64,000 bases of DNA from Actinokineospora auranticolor (GTDB lineage: Bacteria > Actinomycetota > Actinomycetes > Mycobacteriales > Pseudonocardiaceae), in assembly GCF_002934265.1 (NCBI RefSeq), contig NZ_PTIX01000024.1:1-64000 (forward strand), read 5' to 3'. A program made the translations under genes and the position numbers. Under the pieces are notes generated by a model. It ran no database searches. It was given only the letters and a program-made list of their open reading frames with translations, and was not told the DNA's origin. Below, piece by piece: positions 8,101 through 16,898 of the stretch. Within the stretch, counting starts at the first letter, position 1; each line of letters starts with the position of its first letter.

Positions 8101-10067
8101 CGCTCCTCCCCTTCGCCTTTGATGAACGCCGCGGCGTCGGCCCGGAACCGCTGCTTCGCGGCGGTGAGGCGGTCGCGGAACTGCTTGTCGTGCCTGCCGA
8201 GCACCACCAGCTTCGTCGGCTCGGTCTGCGTTCCCCGCAACCAGCGGTCTGCCGTCTCGGTCGCGGCTTCGGTGACCACGTGGACCCATTGATCGGCCAC
8301 GGGCGTGTCCGCGCGGCGGTTCACCTCGGCTTCGGCGAGGCCTCGGAGGAAGGTGTCGAACGGTCGGCCCAGGCGCGGCCAGAACGACAGGTCGATCGGG
8401 TTCGCCTGGCTGCCACGCAGCTCGCTGCGGAACTCGGACTGCAACGCGCGCAACGCGGAACCGGCGTCGTCGGCCACCATGATGGCCGCCCCCATGAACC
8501 CGCTGAACCGCTCGCTTCGCGTCGCGCGCATGAGGGCGACGGGCGCTGACACCTCGTCCTCCAGCCACGCCTCCACGACTGACGCCTTCGAGTCGAGCCG
8601 CTGTCCGAAGACCCGCAGGGTGTAGACGGCGCTCCGGTAGATCGCCCCCCGCTCGACCAGAGTGTCGATCTGGTCGAGCGCGGGCGGCCGTTGCCTGCTA
8701 CGACCTTCCTGCCAGTTGTCCACGGTGAAGAGTTCGACGCTGTGCCGCCAGATCCGGCGCACCGCGTCCAACCGAACCGCGTACATCGGCGCGTCCTGTT
8801 TGGGCTTTCCCCTGGGGCCGCGCGGCTTCCGGTACGCCGCCATCTTCTCCTCGTCGGGCCCGCTCGCGGAGAGCCGCGTTCCGGGCGTGAGGACCACGCC
8901 ATCCACCTTCAACTCCCCGTCAACGCGTGTGGTGGAGAGCAGGACTCTTCGCGACGGCCAAGTGAGCAGGTCCGTCCAGCCTCGTGGTGTGCGTCGGTCG
9001 GGGGTCGGTGCCGGGCCAGTCGCCGATTCCCAGACCGGGTGGTCCTCAGCGGTGGTCATCGGTGGAAGCTCGTCAAGGGGCCGGTAGACGATGGCGTTGA
9101 GCAGCAACGTCTCCTTCAGCGTCGCCCCTTCCACGAGTACCACACCGAACCCGTTGCAGGGCGCCCGCTCCGACGACTTGTCCTTCTCGTACGGGGTCTT
9201 CATCCCCCCGGGGTCGAACGCCTGGGTCGTGACGAGCCACCGCGCGGCTTCCGCCGGTGTGAGCAGCAAGCGGTCGGTGGCCGTTGTGTGGTCGAAGAGC
9301 GTCACGTTGTTGCCGACGGCACGGTAGGGGACGAGTTTTCCCGGCGTGGCGGGAGGGAGGCTCGCGAGCGCCGCACACTGCATGAAGGGCAGCTTCGGGT
9401 GGAACAGGTCGAACTCGTGCCGCCGCAGGTAATCCCGCACCGGCTCCTCCGCGAACGCGTCGGCGGACCACAGCTCAGCCCACGCGTTCTCGCTCGGCGG
9501 CCCGTAGACCCGGTGGAACACGGCGAGGATCAGCCGGTGGAGCGCGGCCGTCATCGTCGGGGCCTCGGCGGCGATCCGGCGGAGTTCGTGCGCGCGAAGG
9601 ATGACGTCCTCGATGCCGACGAACTCTTGGTCACCGTCGACGGTGACCACCGGGATCCACGGTTCACGCCCCAGGTCGAATCCGGGTTCACTCTCCGGCT
9701 CCGCCCCGACTTCCACCACGCGGATCCCGGACACGGGGTCGTAGACCAGCACATGCCCATCGACCGCACACCGGCCGTCCCGCAGAACCAGCACCTTGTG
9801 CCGGTGCAGCCACGGAGATCGGCGGAACAACTCCGGCGTCGGGCTGTCCTCGATCGCCCAGACCACCTCGTCCGGCAAATCCACATCGGACACCAACCGC
9901 ACGGCCGCGGCCAGCAGCTCGGCGACGATGGTGGCATCGGGCGGCCCGGGGTCGGTGAGCACGACCTCGGCGGCCCCACCCACGGGTGTCGCCCAGCCGT
10001 CGCGCCCCGTTCGCACCAGCACGACGTCGACGTGCGGATCGGAGTCGTCTCCGCTGCCGGAGTTCAT
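8097..10067 (-). CDS. cas8e: Cas3 C-terminal domain fused to Cascade large subunit Cas8e (Cse1)
   Basis: The 656-residue product is about 130 residues longer than a usual Cse1. From residue 130 it is clear Cas8e: FDLGREPWIPVVTVDG, then VFHRVYGPP, LFHPKLPFMQ, VGNNVTLFDHTT, and the late FSGFMGAAIM and FWPRLGRPFDTFL. Cas8e recognises the PAM and recruits Cas3. Residues 1-128 instead look like the accessory C-terminal domain of actinobacterial Cas3 (HVDVVLVRTGRDGWATPV, LFRRSPWLHRHKVLVLRDG, VDGHVLVYDPVSGIRV). Cas3-Cas8e fusions are known in actinomycetes, so this looks like such a fusion re-split upstream of the domain. ATG 10067 shares ATGA with the cas3 stop and has AGGAAG before it; an in-frame TAG lies just upstream, so there is no simple readthrough. 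Confidence 0.88.
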   Translation of the reverse strand: MNSGSGDDSDPHVDVVLVRTGRDGWATPVGGAAEVVLTDPGPPDATIVAELLAAAVRLVSDVDLPDEVVWAIEDSPTPELFRRSPWLHRHKVLVLRDGRCAVDGHVLVYDPVSGIRVVEVGAEPESEPGFDLGREPWIPVVTVDGDQEFVGIEDVILRAHELRRIAAEAPTMTAALHRLILAVFHRVYGPPSENAWAELWSADAFAEEPVRDYLRRHEFDLFHPKLPFMQCAALASLPPATPGKLVPYRAVGNNVTLFDHTTATDRLLLTPAEAARWLVTTQAFDPGGMKTPYEKDKSSERAPCNGFGVVLVEGATLKETLLLNAIVYRPLDELPPMTTAEDHPVWESATGPAPTPDRRTPRGWTDLLTWPSRRVLLSTTRVDGELKVDGVVLTPGTRLSASGPDEEKMAAYRKPRGPRGKPKQDAPMYAVRLDAVRRIWRHSVELFTVDNWQEGRSRQRPPALDQIDTLVERGAIYRSAVYTLRVFGQRLDSKASVVEAWLEDEVSAPVALMRATRSERFSGFMGAAIMVADDAGSALRALQSEFRSELRGSQANPIDLSFWPRLGRPFDTFLRGLAEAEVNRRADTPVADQWVHVVTEAATETADRWLRGTQTEPTKLVVLGRHDKQFRDRLTAAKQRFRADAAAFIKGEGEER

Positions 10068-12409
10068 GACTTCCTACCGTTCTCCCTGGTGCGGCTCGTG
10101 CTCTTGCTGTTCTTGGTCAGCTCGCTGAGGTGGTTCACGGCATGCGGGAGCGGCAGGTACATCAGTCTTCCGCTGTGCTTTGACCTATCCCGTGCCCGCA
10201 CCAGCCGCGCCTCGGCCTCCCGCCAGCGCTCCTCCCACCCGACAGGGCACGCGACCGCGTCGTCGTCCCCGTAGAGCGCGTCGACCAGTGCGGGCACCTC
10301 GCCGGGCAGGGACAGCGATTCGCGTTCCCGCAGCAACGCCCAGGTGCGCATCATGACCATGGGCTCGTAGACACCGCCGAGGTAGCTGGGGAACCGCGGC
10401 CCGTCCGCGGTGTCCTCCACCCCGGCGACGGCCAGCTCGGGCACCCCGCGCACGGCGTGGCGGTGCAGGCGCCCCGCGCGCTGGATGATCCAGTCGATCG
10501 GGGCGAGGTCGGTCAGCATCGCGTCGAAGTCCAGATCAAGGCCCTGTTCGAGCACCTGGGTGCCGATCACGATCGCCCGTGGCCTGGTGCCATCCGCACC
10601 GAACTTGGCCTTCAACTCGTCCTCAACCACCCGGCGCGCACCCGCGGGGAGCCGCCCGGTGATCACGATCAGCTCCGGCCTCTCGCCCGCGGGCATCGCC
10701 TTGACCCGCTCGGCCAACGCGTCGCACGTCTGCTCGACCCGACGGACCAGGTTGTGCACCACCACGGCGCTTCCCCCGTCGGCGACACGGTCCAACGCCC
10801 AGTCCACGACCTCGTCGTCCGCCACCCGCTTGAGCTTGATCGTCCGGCCGCTGTTCAGCGCCGACACGCCACTGCCCCGCGACACCACCGCGACCCGGTC
10901 CACACGGGTGACGCGCGGGGAGTCGCCACCGTCCGGGATCGGCGGAACTTCGGCGGGTAGGCACCGCGACAACCCGGCCTGCCAAGCCGCTACCAGATCG
11001 CGTCGCCGCCCCGCGGGCAAGGTGGCCGACTGGACCACAACCGAGACCCCCAGTCTGCCCAACCAGATCAGCAGCCGATCGAGCAAAGTGGACATATAGG
11101 TGTCGTAGGCGTGGGCTTCATCGATCACCACGACCTTGTTGGTCAACGCGGCCAGCCGCACGAACACGTGCCCGGACCGAATGGCCCCCTTCAGCGCCTG
11201 GTCAATGGTGCCGACTCCGATCGTCGTCAGCAGGTTCCGCTTCCGGGTGAACCACTCCAGCGCCGCCAGGTCGCCGTCTCCGGGTTCGTCCACACCGACG
11301 CCCCTGGGCTCGGTCATGAGTTCGGCGAGGACTTCCTCGGCCCCCGAGTGCGCCAACTGGACGGGGACCGGCCCGGCCAACTCCGCCACTTCCTCCCAGG
11401 TCTGCTTGCTGGTCGCCTTGGTCGGCAGGGCGACGTAGATGCCCGAGAGCGCCAACCTCCGCACCATCGCGGCCGCGGCCTGCAACCCGGCTCTGGTCTT
11501 GCCCTCGCCGGTGGGTGCCTCGATGAGCAGCATGGTGGGACCGTCGACAGCCCGGGTCAGTTCCTCGACCACCGCCTGCACCGGCCGCGGCTTCGGCGCC
11601 CCGGGGAACAGTTCGGCGAAGGTCACCGGTGGCCGCCACGCGGTCAGCCCGAGCCGTTCCACCGTCTTGGCCGCCAACGCCCCGGTGGAGTCGGCGTAGG
11701 TCTGGATGTCCGTGGTGTCGTTGTACGGGAAGTTCGAAACATCGGACGCGATCCAGTCGCTGATCGTCGTCACCGCGGCGAGCACCACGGCCGCCACCGG
11801 CGAGACACGGACATCCCGCCACGGCACCGTTTCCGGGTGGGGGAGACCGCGCAACCGCACGACATCCCGGACGAGCCCGTCACGCCAGCCCCGCCAAGTC
11901 GACTCGCCGTGGTTGTTCACCTCCCTGCGGGCTTGCCGCACGGCCGCGGCGTCCGGGAAGTACCCGTGATGCCCGCCGAGTGCCACCGCGATGTAGTCGG
12001 CGGTGCCGAAGTCGGCACCCCACTCGATCAGCGACTCCCGCACCGCCATCGCCGTCACCAACCCGTGCGGCGTATCCCGCCGAGCGACCCCCTTCTGCTT
12101 GGCCACCCGCCGAAGATCTTTCTCCGCACCCGCACCGAACCGCGCACCAGCGAGATCCGCGTTGACCGCCTGGAACGCGGGCGAGTACTTGCCGATGTCG
12201 TGCAGCCCGCACAGGAGAGCCACCCACCCCTCGGCGTCGCCCAACGGCGCGAACGTGGCGAGCAGTTCATTGCGCGCCTGCGGACCGAGGACGTGAACGA
12301 GCACCGCCCCCGCGACGGCCGCCGTATCAAGGACGTGGCAGACAAGAGGATGACACTTCCCAGCGCCCGCTTTACCCCACGCCACCCACACCGGTGGACA
12401 CCCAGTCAT
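10064..12409 (-). CDS. cas3: CRISPR helicase-nuclease Cas3 lacking its C-terminal domain
   Basis: A 781-residue HD-nuclease/SF2 helicase. The HD domain has HPLVCHVLD (residues 21-29), CGLHDIGKYSPAF and ALGGHHGYF. Helicase motifs include Walker A APTGEGKTRAGLQ near 300, VVVIDEAHAYDTY near 425, VQSATLPAGRR, and motif VI-like IIQRAGRLHRH. The protein ends in a Lys/Ser/Arg-rich tail soon after the helicase core; the C-terminal accessory domain normally there appears at the front of the next gene. A TTG at 12445 is in frame but lies inside the repeat-like sequence, so ATG 12409 is preferred. Cas3 unwinds and degrades target DNA after Cascade binding. Confidence 0.92.
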   Translation of the reverse strand: MTGCPPVWVAWGKAGAGKCHPLVCHVLDTAAVAGAVLVHVLGPQARNELLATFAPLGDAEGWVALLCGLHDIGKYSPAFQAVNADLAGARFGAGAEKDLRRVAKQKGVARRDTPHGLVTAMAVRESLIEWGADFGTADYIAVALGGHHGYFPDAAAVRQARREVNNHGESTWRGWRDGLVRDVVRLRGLPHPETVPWRDVRVSPVAAVVLAAVTTISDWIASDVSNFPYNDTTDIQTYADSTGALAAKTVERLGLTAWRPPVTFAELFPGAPKPRPVQAVVEELTRAVDGPTMLLIEAPTGEGKTRAGLQAAAAMVRRLALSGIYVALPTKATSKQTWEEVAELAGPVPVQLAHSGAEEVLAELMTEPRGVGVDEPGDGDLAALEWFTRKRNLLTTIGVGTIDQALKGAIRSGHVFVRLAALTNKVVVIDEAHAYDTYMSTLLDRLLIWLGRLGVSVVVQSATLPAGRRRDLVAAWQAGLSRCLPAEVPPIPDGGDSPRVTRVDRVAVVSRGSGVSALNSGRTIKLKRVADDEVVDWALDRVADGGSAVVVHNLVRRVEQTCDALAERVKAMPAGERPELIVITGRLPAGARRVVEDELKAKFGADGTRPRAIVIGTQVLEQGLDLDFDAMLTDLAPIDWIIQRAGRLHRHAVRGVPELAVAGVEDTADGPRFPSYLGGVYEPMVMMRTWALLRERESLSLPGEVPALVDALYGDDDAVACPVGWEERWREAEARLVRARDRSKHSGRLMYLPLPHAVNHLSELTKNSKSTSRTRENGRKS

Positions 12410-12438
12410 CCGACATTCTCCCGAAACAAGCTCGCATT

Positions 12439-12466
12439 TCCTCAACCCCGCGTGCGCGGGGAAGAC
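12439..12466 (-). CRISPR. solitary type I-E CRISPR repeat-like sequence
   Basis: On the minus strand this 28-mer reads GTCTTCCCCGCGCACGCGGG followed by GTTGAGGA. It has the type I-E repeat layout: GT at the start, CCCCGC/GCGGGG palindromic stem and an A/T-richer tail. I see no second copy at repeat-plus-spacer distance (about 61 bp) on either side, so this is one orphan unit, not an array. It lies 30 bp upstream of the cas3 start. It may be the leftover of a deleted array or the leader-end repeat. Confidence 0.7.
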
Positions 12467-12629
12467 AACCGGCGCCCACGTACCAGCGATAGCGGACCAA
12501 CTCCGCCCAAGTCGGAGAGCCTTCGAGCCAATCGAGCCGAAACGTAGCGTGTACCGATCAGTTGTGGCAAGGTTCGCTACGAACTAGCGATAGTTTGAAG
12601 GAAACACCAAAGAAGCGAGGTCGCCGACG
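12467..12629. promoter_or_regulatory. divergent intergenic region between cas3 and the 12630 gene
   Basis: This 163-bp gap lies between the orphan repeat and the GTG of the plus-strand membrane gene and must hold the promoters of both directions. It is less GC-rich than its surroundings. I cannot assign -35/-10 boxes with confidence, and no further repeat units are visible. Confidence 0.35.
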
Positions 12630-13481
12630 GTGAGTGGACACCCGAAGAGGCCCATGTCGCAGCGGCCCGCGGTGGCGGCCGAGGCGCCTCTACGAAAATC
12701 CGTCGAACCGCAGTCAGAACCGCCGAAGGCCGAGAAAAACGACAGCCCTGAGCGCAAACGCTTCGTGCCTTGGGCACTGGTCGGGTTCGGCGTGATGGCA
12801 CTCGTACTCGCGGGCCGTCATTTCGACACCCTGGTCCGCGAGCCGCTTGGGCTGTGGAGCCGCTGGTTGACGGGCGAGCAGTTGGGCGGTGAGCGGCTGT
12901 GGGGCTGGCCGTTGCTCGCTTGGGGACGAACGGGGAAGGCGCTCCAGTTCGTGGCGGGTCTGACCGTCGTACTCGACCTGGTCGGCCCCGACCGCTTGCG
13001 CGCGTTCGGCGCCGAGCTGCGCGGGCAGTCGTGGCGGCGGCTCGCCGACAAGCTCGAGGTGCCGGTCATGATGGTCACCGCGGTGACCCTGGTGATGTAC
13101 TACCTGCTGGTCTTCCTGACCATCTTCGCCCGCGAGGCCATGGCCGGTATCGGTGTCACCCCCGCGCTGCTGTCGGGCCCCGTCGGTGCCGTCCTGGCGT
13201 TGCTGGTCGTGCTCGGGGTGGGGTTCCTGCTCTTGAGAGTCGTTCGCAAGCAGGGCGGACAGACCCGCCGCGGCATCATGGCGCACGCCGAGAGGTTGCC
13301 CCTGTACCTGGTCGGCGCGGCCCCCATAGCCCTCTGGATCACCGCGACCCGATTCCTGCTGCTGCCTGCCGTCAACGGCCTGGCCAGGGCGTTCGACCGC
13401 ACCCACCCCGGCTACCCGCTCCGCTGGGCCGCGTTCGCGTTGTTCGTCGTCGGCTTCCAGTTCGATCTGCTCGCGTCGTGA
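12630..13481 (+). CDS. polytopic membrane protein of unknown function
   Basis: A 283-residue protein with a charged, Pro/Glu-rich cytoplasmic N-terminal tail of about 45 residues followed by roughly six hydrophobic helices (for example WALVGFGVMALVLAG, VTLVMYYLLVFLTIF, GAVLALLVVLGVGFLLL, WAAFALFVVGFQFDLLAS). I recognise no transporter motif. The GTG start is preceded by GAAGCGAGG. It is transcribed away from the cas operon; whether it belongs to CRISPR function is unknown. The next gene begins 62 bp downstream. Confidence 0.7.
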   Translation: MSGHPKRPMSQRPAVAAEAPLRKSVEPQSEPPKAEKNDSPERKRFVPWALVGFGVMALVLAGRHFDTLVREPLGLWSRWLTGEQLGGERLWGWPLLAWGRTGKALQFVAGLTVVLDLVGPDRLRAFGAELRGQSWRRLADKLEVPVMMVTAVTLVMYYLLVFLTIFAREAMAGIGVTPALLSGPVGAVLALLVVLGVGFLLLRVVRKQGGQTRRGIMAHAERLPLYLVGAAPIALWITATRFLLLPAVNGLARAFDRTHPGYPLRWAAFALFVVGFQFDLLAS

Positions 13482-13543
13482 ACAACACCCGCCAGGACCT
13501 GGTGCGCGAGGATGGCGGGAACACCGGACCCGAGGAGACCACC

Positions 13544-13984
13544 GTGGCGATCCAGCGGATGGACAACGTGCTCATCGTCGTGGACGACCTGGACGCGGTG
13601 GTCTCGTTCTTCGTCGACCTCGGCATGGAGCTGCTGGGCAAGGGCCCGATCGAGGGCCGCTGGGCGGAGCGCGTCATCGGGCTCGACGACGTCCGCCAAG
13701 ACGTCGCCATGCTGCGCACCCCCGACGGCCACGGCCGCATCGAGCTGGCCAAGTTCCACACCCCGACCGCGATCGCCCCCGAGCCGCGCGTCGCCCCGAC
13801 GAACACCCTGGGCATCCGGCGCGTCATGTTCGCCGTCGACGACGTCGAGGACACCGTGGCCCGGCTCCGCGCGCACGGCGCCGAGCTCGTCGGGGAGTTG
13901 GTGCGGTTCGAGGACAGTTTCCTGCTCTGCTACGTCCGCGGCCCCGAGGGCATCGTCGTCGGACTCGCCGAAGAGCTCGGCTGA
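13544..13984 (+). CDS. VOC (glyoxalase/bleomycin-resistance) family protein
   Basis: The 146-residue product carries two beta-alpha-beta-beta-beta VOC half-modules. The first begins MDNVLIVVDDLDAVVSFFVD, the second IRRVMFAVDDVEDTVARLRAHG and ends in YVRGPEGIVVGLAEEL, where the terminal Glu region supplies a metal ligand in many relatives. GTG 13544 is preferred because GAGGAG lies seven bases upstream. The family includes dioxygenases, isomerases and drug-binding proteins; the substrate cannot be chosen here. Confidence 0.85.
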   Translation: MAIQRMDNVLIVVDDLDAVVSFFVDLGMELLGKGPIEGRWAERVIGLDDVRQDVAMLRTPDGHGRIELAKFHTPTAIAPEPRVAPTNTLGIRRVMFAVDDVEDTVARLRAHGAELVGELVRFEDSFLLCYVRGPEGIVVGLAEELG

Positions 13985-14465
13985 GCGGGCGGCACCCGAC
14001 CCGATCAGCCAATTCGCCACCGACCGGATACGGATACCGCGGGCGCGCGAACTCCGCCGGTCAACGGAAGATCGAAATCTCGCTACCCGCGATCGTGGAG
14101 TTCCGCGAACCCAAAACTGAAACCCGCTCACTTCACGCAAGGTCGCGGGAGTCTCGACAACCCCCATCGCAGGTCAGGCACCGACAATGGGTACAGACCA
14201 TTGGGTAGGCCGCTTTGTTCCCACACCCCATGGAAAGTGGCGACCGCACGGTACTGAATGTTTGTCACGTTGTCACTCTTTTGGCAACTTTCCACTCGAA
14301 GGACAACCTCTATAACGATCCGCGCCGTTGTTCGTCACTTTGTCGGGATGACGCCCCACGGTTGTAACGATGGACGCCGAACGGACGATCTTCGCGGTAC
14401 TCGGTGCTCGGACAAGGGGGCATCCGGTTCTGATGTCAACACCGGAGTGTGGATTGGCGCGGCCC
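13985..14465. other. 481-bp intergenic region upstream of the VWA/tubulin operon
   Basis: No credible gene is visible. The part from about 14255 to 14345 is distinctly AT-richer and contains repeated TTGTCAC/GTCACTTTG-like words, suitable for a promoter or operator of the following nine-gene operon. Upstream in-frame starts at 14370 and 14433 exist for the VWA gene. Confidence 0.35.
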
Positions 14466-16880
14466 ATGTCATCTCGCGAAAACAGGACACGACGACCGAT
14501 CCGGTGGCTGCTCGCGGTGCTCGTCGCGACCGCGGTCCCGTTGGTCTCCGCCGCGGGCACCGCGGCGCAGGAACCACCGGCCACCGTGCCGGATCTCCGG
14601 GTCATCGTCCTGGTCGACGAGTCGGGCAGCATCGGGGACGCGGACCTGGTCGCGGAGCAGGAGGCGGCGCGCACCATCGCGGCCAGCGCGCTGTCGCCGG
14701 GGTCGGTCGTCTCGGTCGTCGGGTTCGGCAGTTCCGAGAAGCCGGGGCAGAGCGCGGTGGACGTGGTGTGCCCGCCGACCAAGGTGGATTCGGGCCAGAA
14801 CCGCGACCTGCTCGCGAAATGCGTGTCGGGGCTGCGCAAGCGCGCCGACTCCGAGGGGGACGGGACCGACCACGTCGCCGCGCTGCAGCAGGCGCTCGAC
14901 TTCGTGCGCGCCGACGGCCCGGAGAAGAAGGTCGTGTTCCTGCTGACCGACGGGAAGCTGGACGTCTCGTCCAGCCCGTCCTGGGGCAACACCCCGGAGC
15001 GGCGCAACCGCGCCGCCGCGGACAAGGTGGGCGACGTGCTCAGCGAGCTCGACCGGGCCGGGGCGCAGGTGTGGCCGCTCGGCTTCGGTTCGGTCGACCT
15101 CGGCGCGCTGGCCGGGTTCGCCAAGGGCAAGAGCTGCGCGCCCGCGGTGCCCGACCCGAGGGAACAGGTCGTGTCCGGCCCCGAGGCGATCCAGTCGGCG
15201 ATCAAGCAGGCGTTCTCGTCGGCCACCTGCGGCAAGTACAACACCTCCGAACGCGGTGACGTGCCCAAGGGCGGCAGCCTCGACCTCACCGTGGACATCC
15301 CCGCCGTCGCCAGCGACGCGTCGATCATCGTCTCCAAGCGCGACGCCCGCGTGCAGGTCGAGTACTGGGCGCCCGGCGCGGGCAAACCCGCGCCGCAGGA
15401 GGGCGCGGCCAACTTCGTCTTCTCCGGTCAGAGCACCGAAACCGAGTCCGTGCAGATCACCGACCCGAAGCCGGGGCGCTGGACGATCCGGCTGTCCTCG
15501 GCCGAGGTCGACGCCCGGGACGTCGTCGCGGCGGTGTTCTTCCAGGCCGCGGTGAAGGCCTACCTCACGGTCACTCCCACCCAGCCCACGGCGGGGCAGA
15601 CCGTCGAGGCCACGATGCAGGTGCGGGCCCGCGAGGCGGCCATCAACGACCCCGAGGTGTTGCGCGGCCTGGCTTTCGTCGTCACCCTCACCGGGCACGG
15701 CTTCCAGCCCGCGCAGATCGCCCTGTCCGACCCCGACGGTGACGGGGCCTTCACGGGGAAGCTCGACGTGCCCGCCGGGGCGGACGGCGAACTCACCTAC
15801 ACCGGCCAGGTCTCCGGCGTCGGCGTCGGCGGCGACACGCGGACGCTGTCCACGAGGGTCCGCGCGGAAGCGGCCCCCGTGCAGGCGCAGATCCTCTACG
15901 ACGACAACCGCGCCACGGTCGTCCCCGGCGGATCGGTCACCGGGTCCGTCTCGGTCGCCAACAACTCCGGCAAGGTGGCCCAGCTGCGGCTCGAGGTCGT
16001 CGACGTCACCGCGGGCACCACGCTCACCGTCGACCCGGCGCAGGTGCGGGCCGACCCGGGCGCAGGCAGGACCGCGTTCACCCTGCGCTTCGGGGCCGAC
16101 AGCCCGCTCGGCGGCGCCGGTGCCAAGCTGCGCCTGGTCGACACCGCCGACGGCACGGTCGTCACCGAGCGGCTGTTCAGCGCCGAGATCACGCCGGAAC
16201 CCAGCGCGTTCGAGGAGTTCTTCTGGATCTGGATCCTGCTCGCCGCGCTCGCGCTCGCCGGTCTGGTGTGGGTGTTGCTGCGGCTGCGGGCCAGGGCGGA
16301 GGCGAACAGGGTCACCGGTCTGCGGGCGCAACTGCACAAGAACGACTTCCTCGCCGCGGAACTGCCCGCGCCCGACGGCGCAGGCCGCGACTTCGGGTTC
16401 ATCGTGCACGACGACTTCACCGGGCCGCAGCTGCAACCCGCGGGCCCCGACGAGGCCAACGCGTACTGGGTCCGCCGCGTGGGCGACCGGCTGGAGCTGC
16501 GCGGGCCCACCCTGCCCCCGGCGGTGATCCCCGCCGGTGTGCCGCGGCACATCACCCAGGACACGGCCATCGTCATCCTCGACGACCGCGCCGCCGCGGT
16601 CATCGCGGCCCCGCCCGCCGACCCGTTCGGCTCCCCCGCGACGGCGTCGTTCGGCGCCCCCGCCGGGTTCACCGGCCCGCCCGCGGACCCGTTCGCCCAG
16701 ACCGCGACCGTCGCCGCCCCCACGGCCCAGTACCCGACCGCCCCCAGCACGACCAACCCGGACCCGTTCGGCGACCCCTTCGGCACGCCTTCCTACCCGT
16801 CCGGTCCCGGCCCCCAACCGGGCCCGGCCGCCGCGCCCGAGCGCGGCCCGCAGATCGACCCGTACAACCCGTTCGCCTGA
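14466..16880 (+). CDS. von Willebrand factor A domain protein, signal peptide and single TM
   Basis: An 804-residue receptor-like protein. A signal peptide (RRPIRWLLAVLVATAVPLVS) precedes a VWA domain whose MIDAS motif DESGSI is at about residues 51-56 and whose later ligands include VFLLTDGKLDV. Two or more beta-sandwich-like segments follow. A transmembrane helix (WIWILLAALALAGLVWVLL) near 585-605 leads to a cytosolic part of about 200 residues that ends in a Pro/Ala-rich tail with repeated DPFG. ATG 14466 is chosen because it places the signal peptide at the N-terminus; 14433 has a weak purine stretch and is possible. It is first of nine closely spaced genes, so it probably provides the extracellular sensing arm of the tubulin/GTPase system. 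Confidence 0.82.
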   Translation: MSSRENRTRRPIRWLLAVLVATAVPLVSAAGTAAQEPPATVPDLRVIVLVDESGSIGDADLVAEQEAARTIAASALSPGSVVSVVGFGSSEKPGQSAVDVVCPPTKVDSGQNRDLLAKCVSGLRKRADSEGDGTDHVAALQQALDFVRADGPEKKVVFLLTDGKLDVSSSPSWGNTPERRNRAAADKVGDVLSELDRAGAQVWPLGFGSVDLGALAGFAKGKSCAPAVPDPREQVVSGPEAIQSAIKQAFSSATCGKYNTSERGDVPKGGSLDLTVDIPAVASDASIIVSKRDARVQVEYWAPGAGKPAPQEGAANFVFSGQSTETESVQITDPKPGRWTIRLSSAEVDARDVVAAVFFQAAVKAYLTVTPTQPTAGQTVEATMQVRAREAAINDPEVLRGLAFVVTLTGHGFQPAQIALSDPDGDGAFTGKLDVPAGADGELTYTGQVSGVGVGGDTRTLSTRVRAEAAPVQAQILYDDNRATVVPGGSVTGSVSVANNSGKVAQLRLEVVDVTAGTTLTVDPAQVRADPGAGRTAFTLRFGADSPLGGAGAKLRLVDTADGTVVTERLFSAEITPEPSAFEEFFWIWILLAALALAGLVWVLLRLRARAEANRVTGLRAQLHKNDFLAAELPAPDGAGRDFGFIVHDDFTGPQLQPAGPDEANAYWVRRVGDRLELRGPTLPPAVIPAGVPRHITQDTAIVILDDRAAAVIAAPPADPFGSPATASFGAPAGFTGPPADPFAQTATVAAPTAQYPTAPSTTNPDPFGDPFGTPSYPSGPGPQPGPAAAPERGPQIDPYNPFA

Positions 16881-16898
16881 CGGGAAAGGCCCAGTCCG

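Noticed and set aside
10055-10075. Simple sequencing frameshift joining cas3 and cas8e
   Set aside because: The junction has a proper stop, an ATGA overlap and AGGAAG ribosome site, and the upstream frame of cas8e carries a TAG, so it looks like an evolved border. Not excluded completely.
12410-12445. TTG at 12445 as cas3 start
   Set aside because: It lies inside the CRISPR repeat-like sequence and adds 12 residues not typical of Cas3; ATG 12409 begins just before the HD domain.
12467-12629. A degenerate CRISPR array upstream of cas3
   Set aside because: No second repeat at about 61-bp spacing on either side of the single unit.
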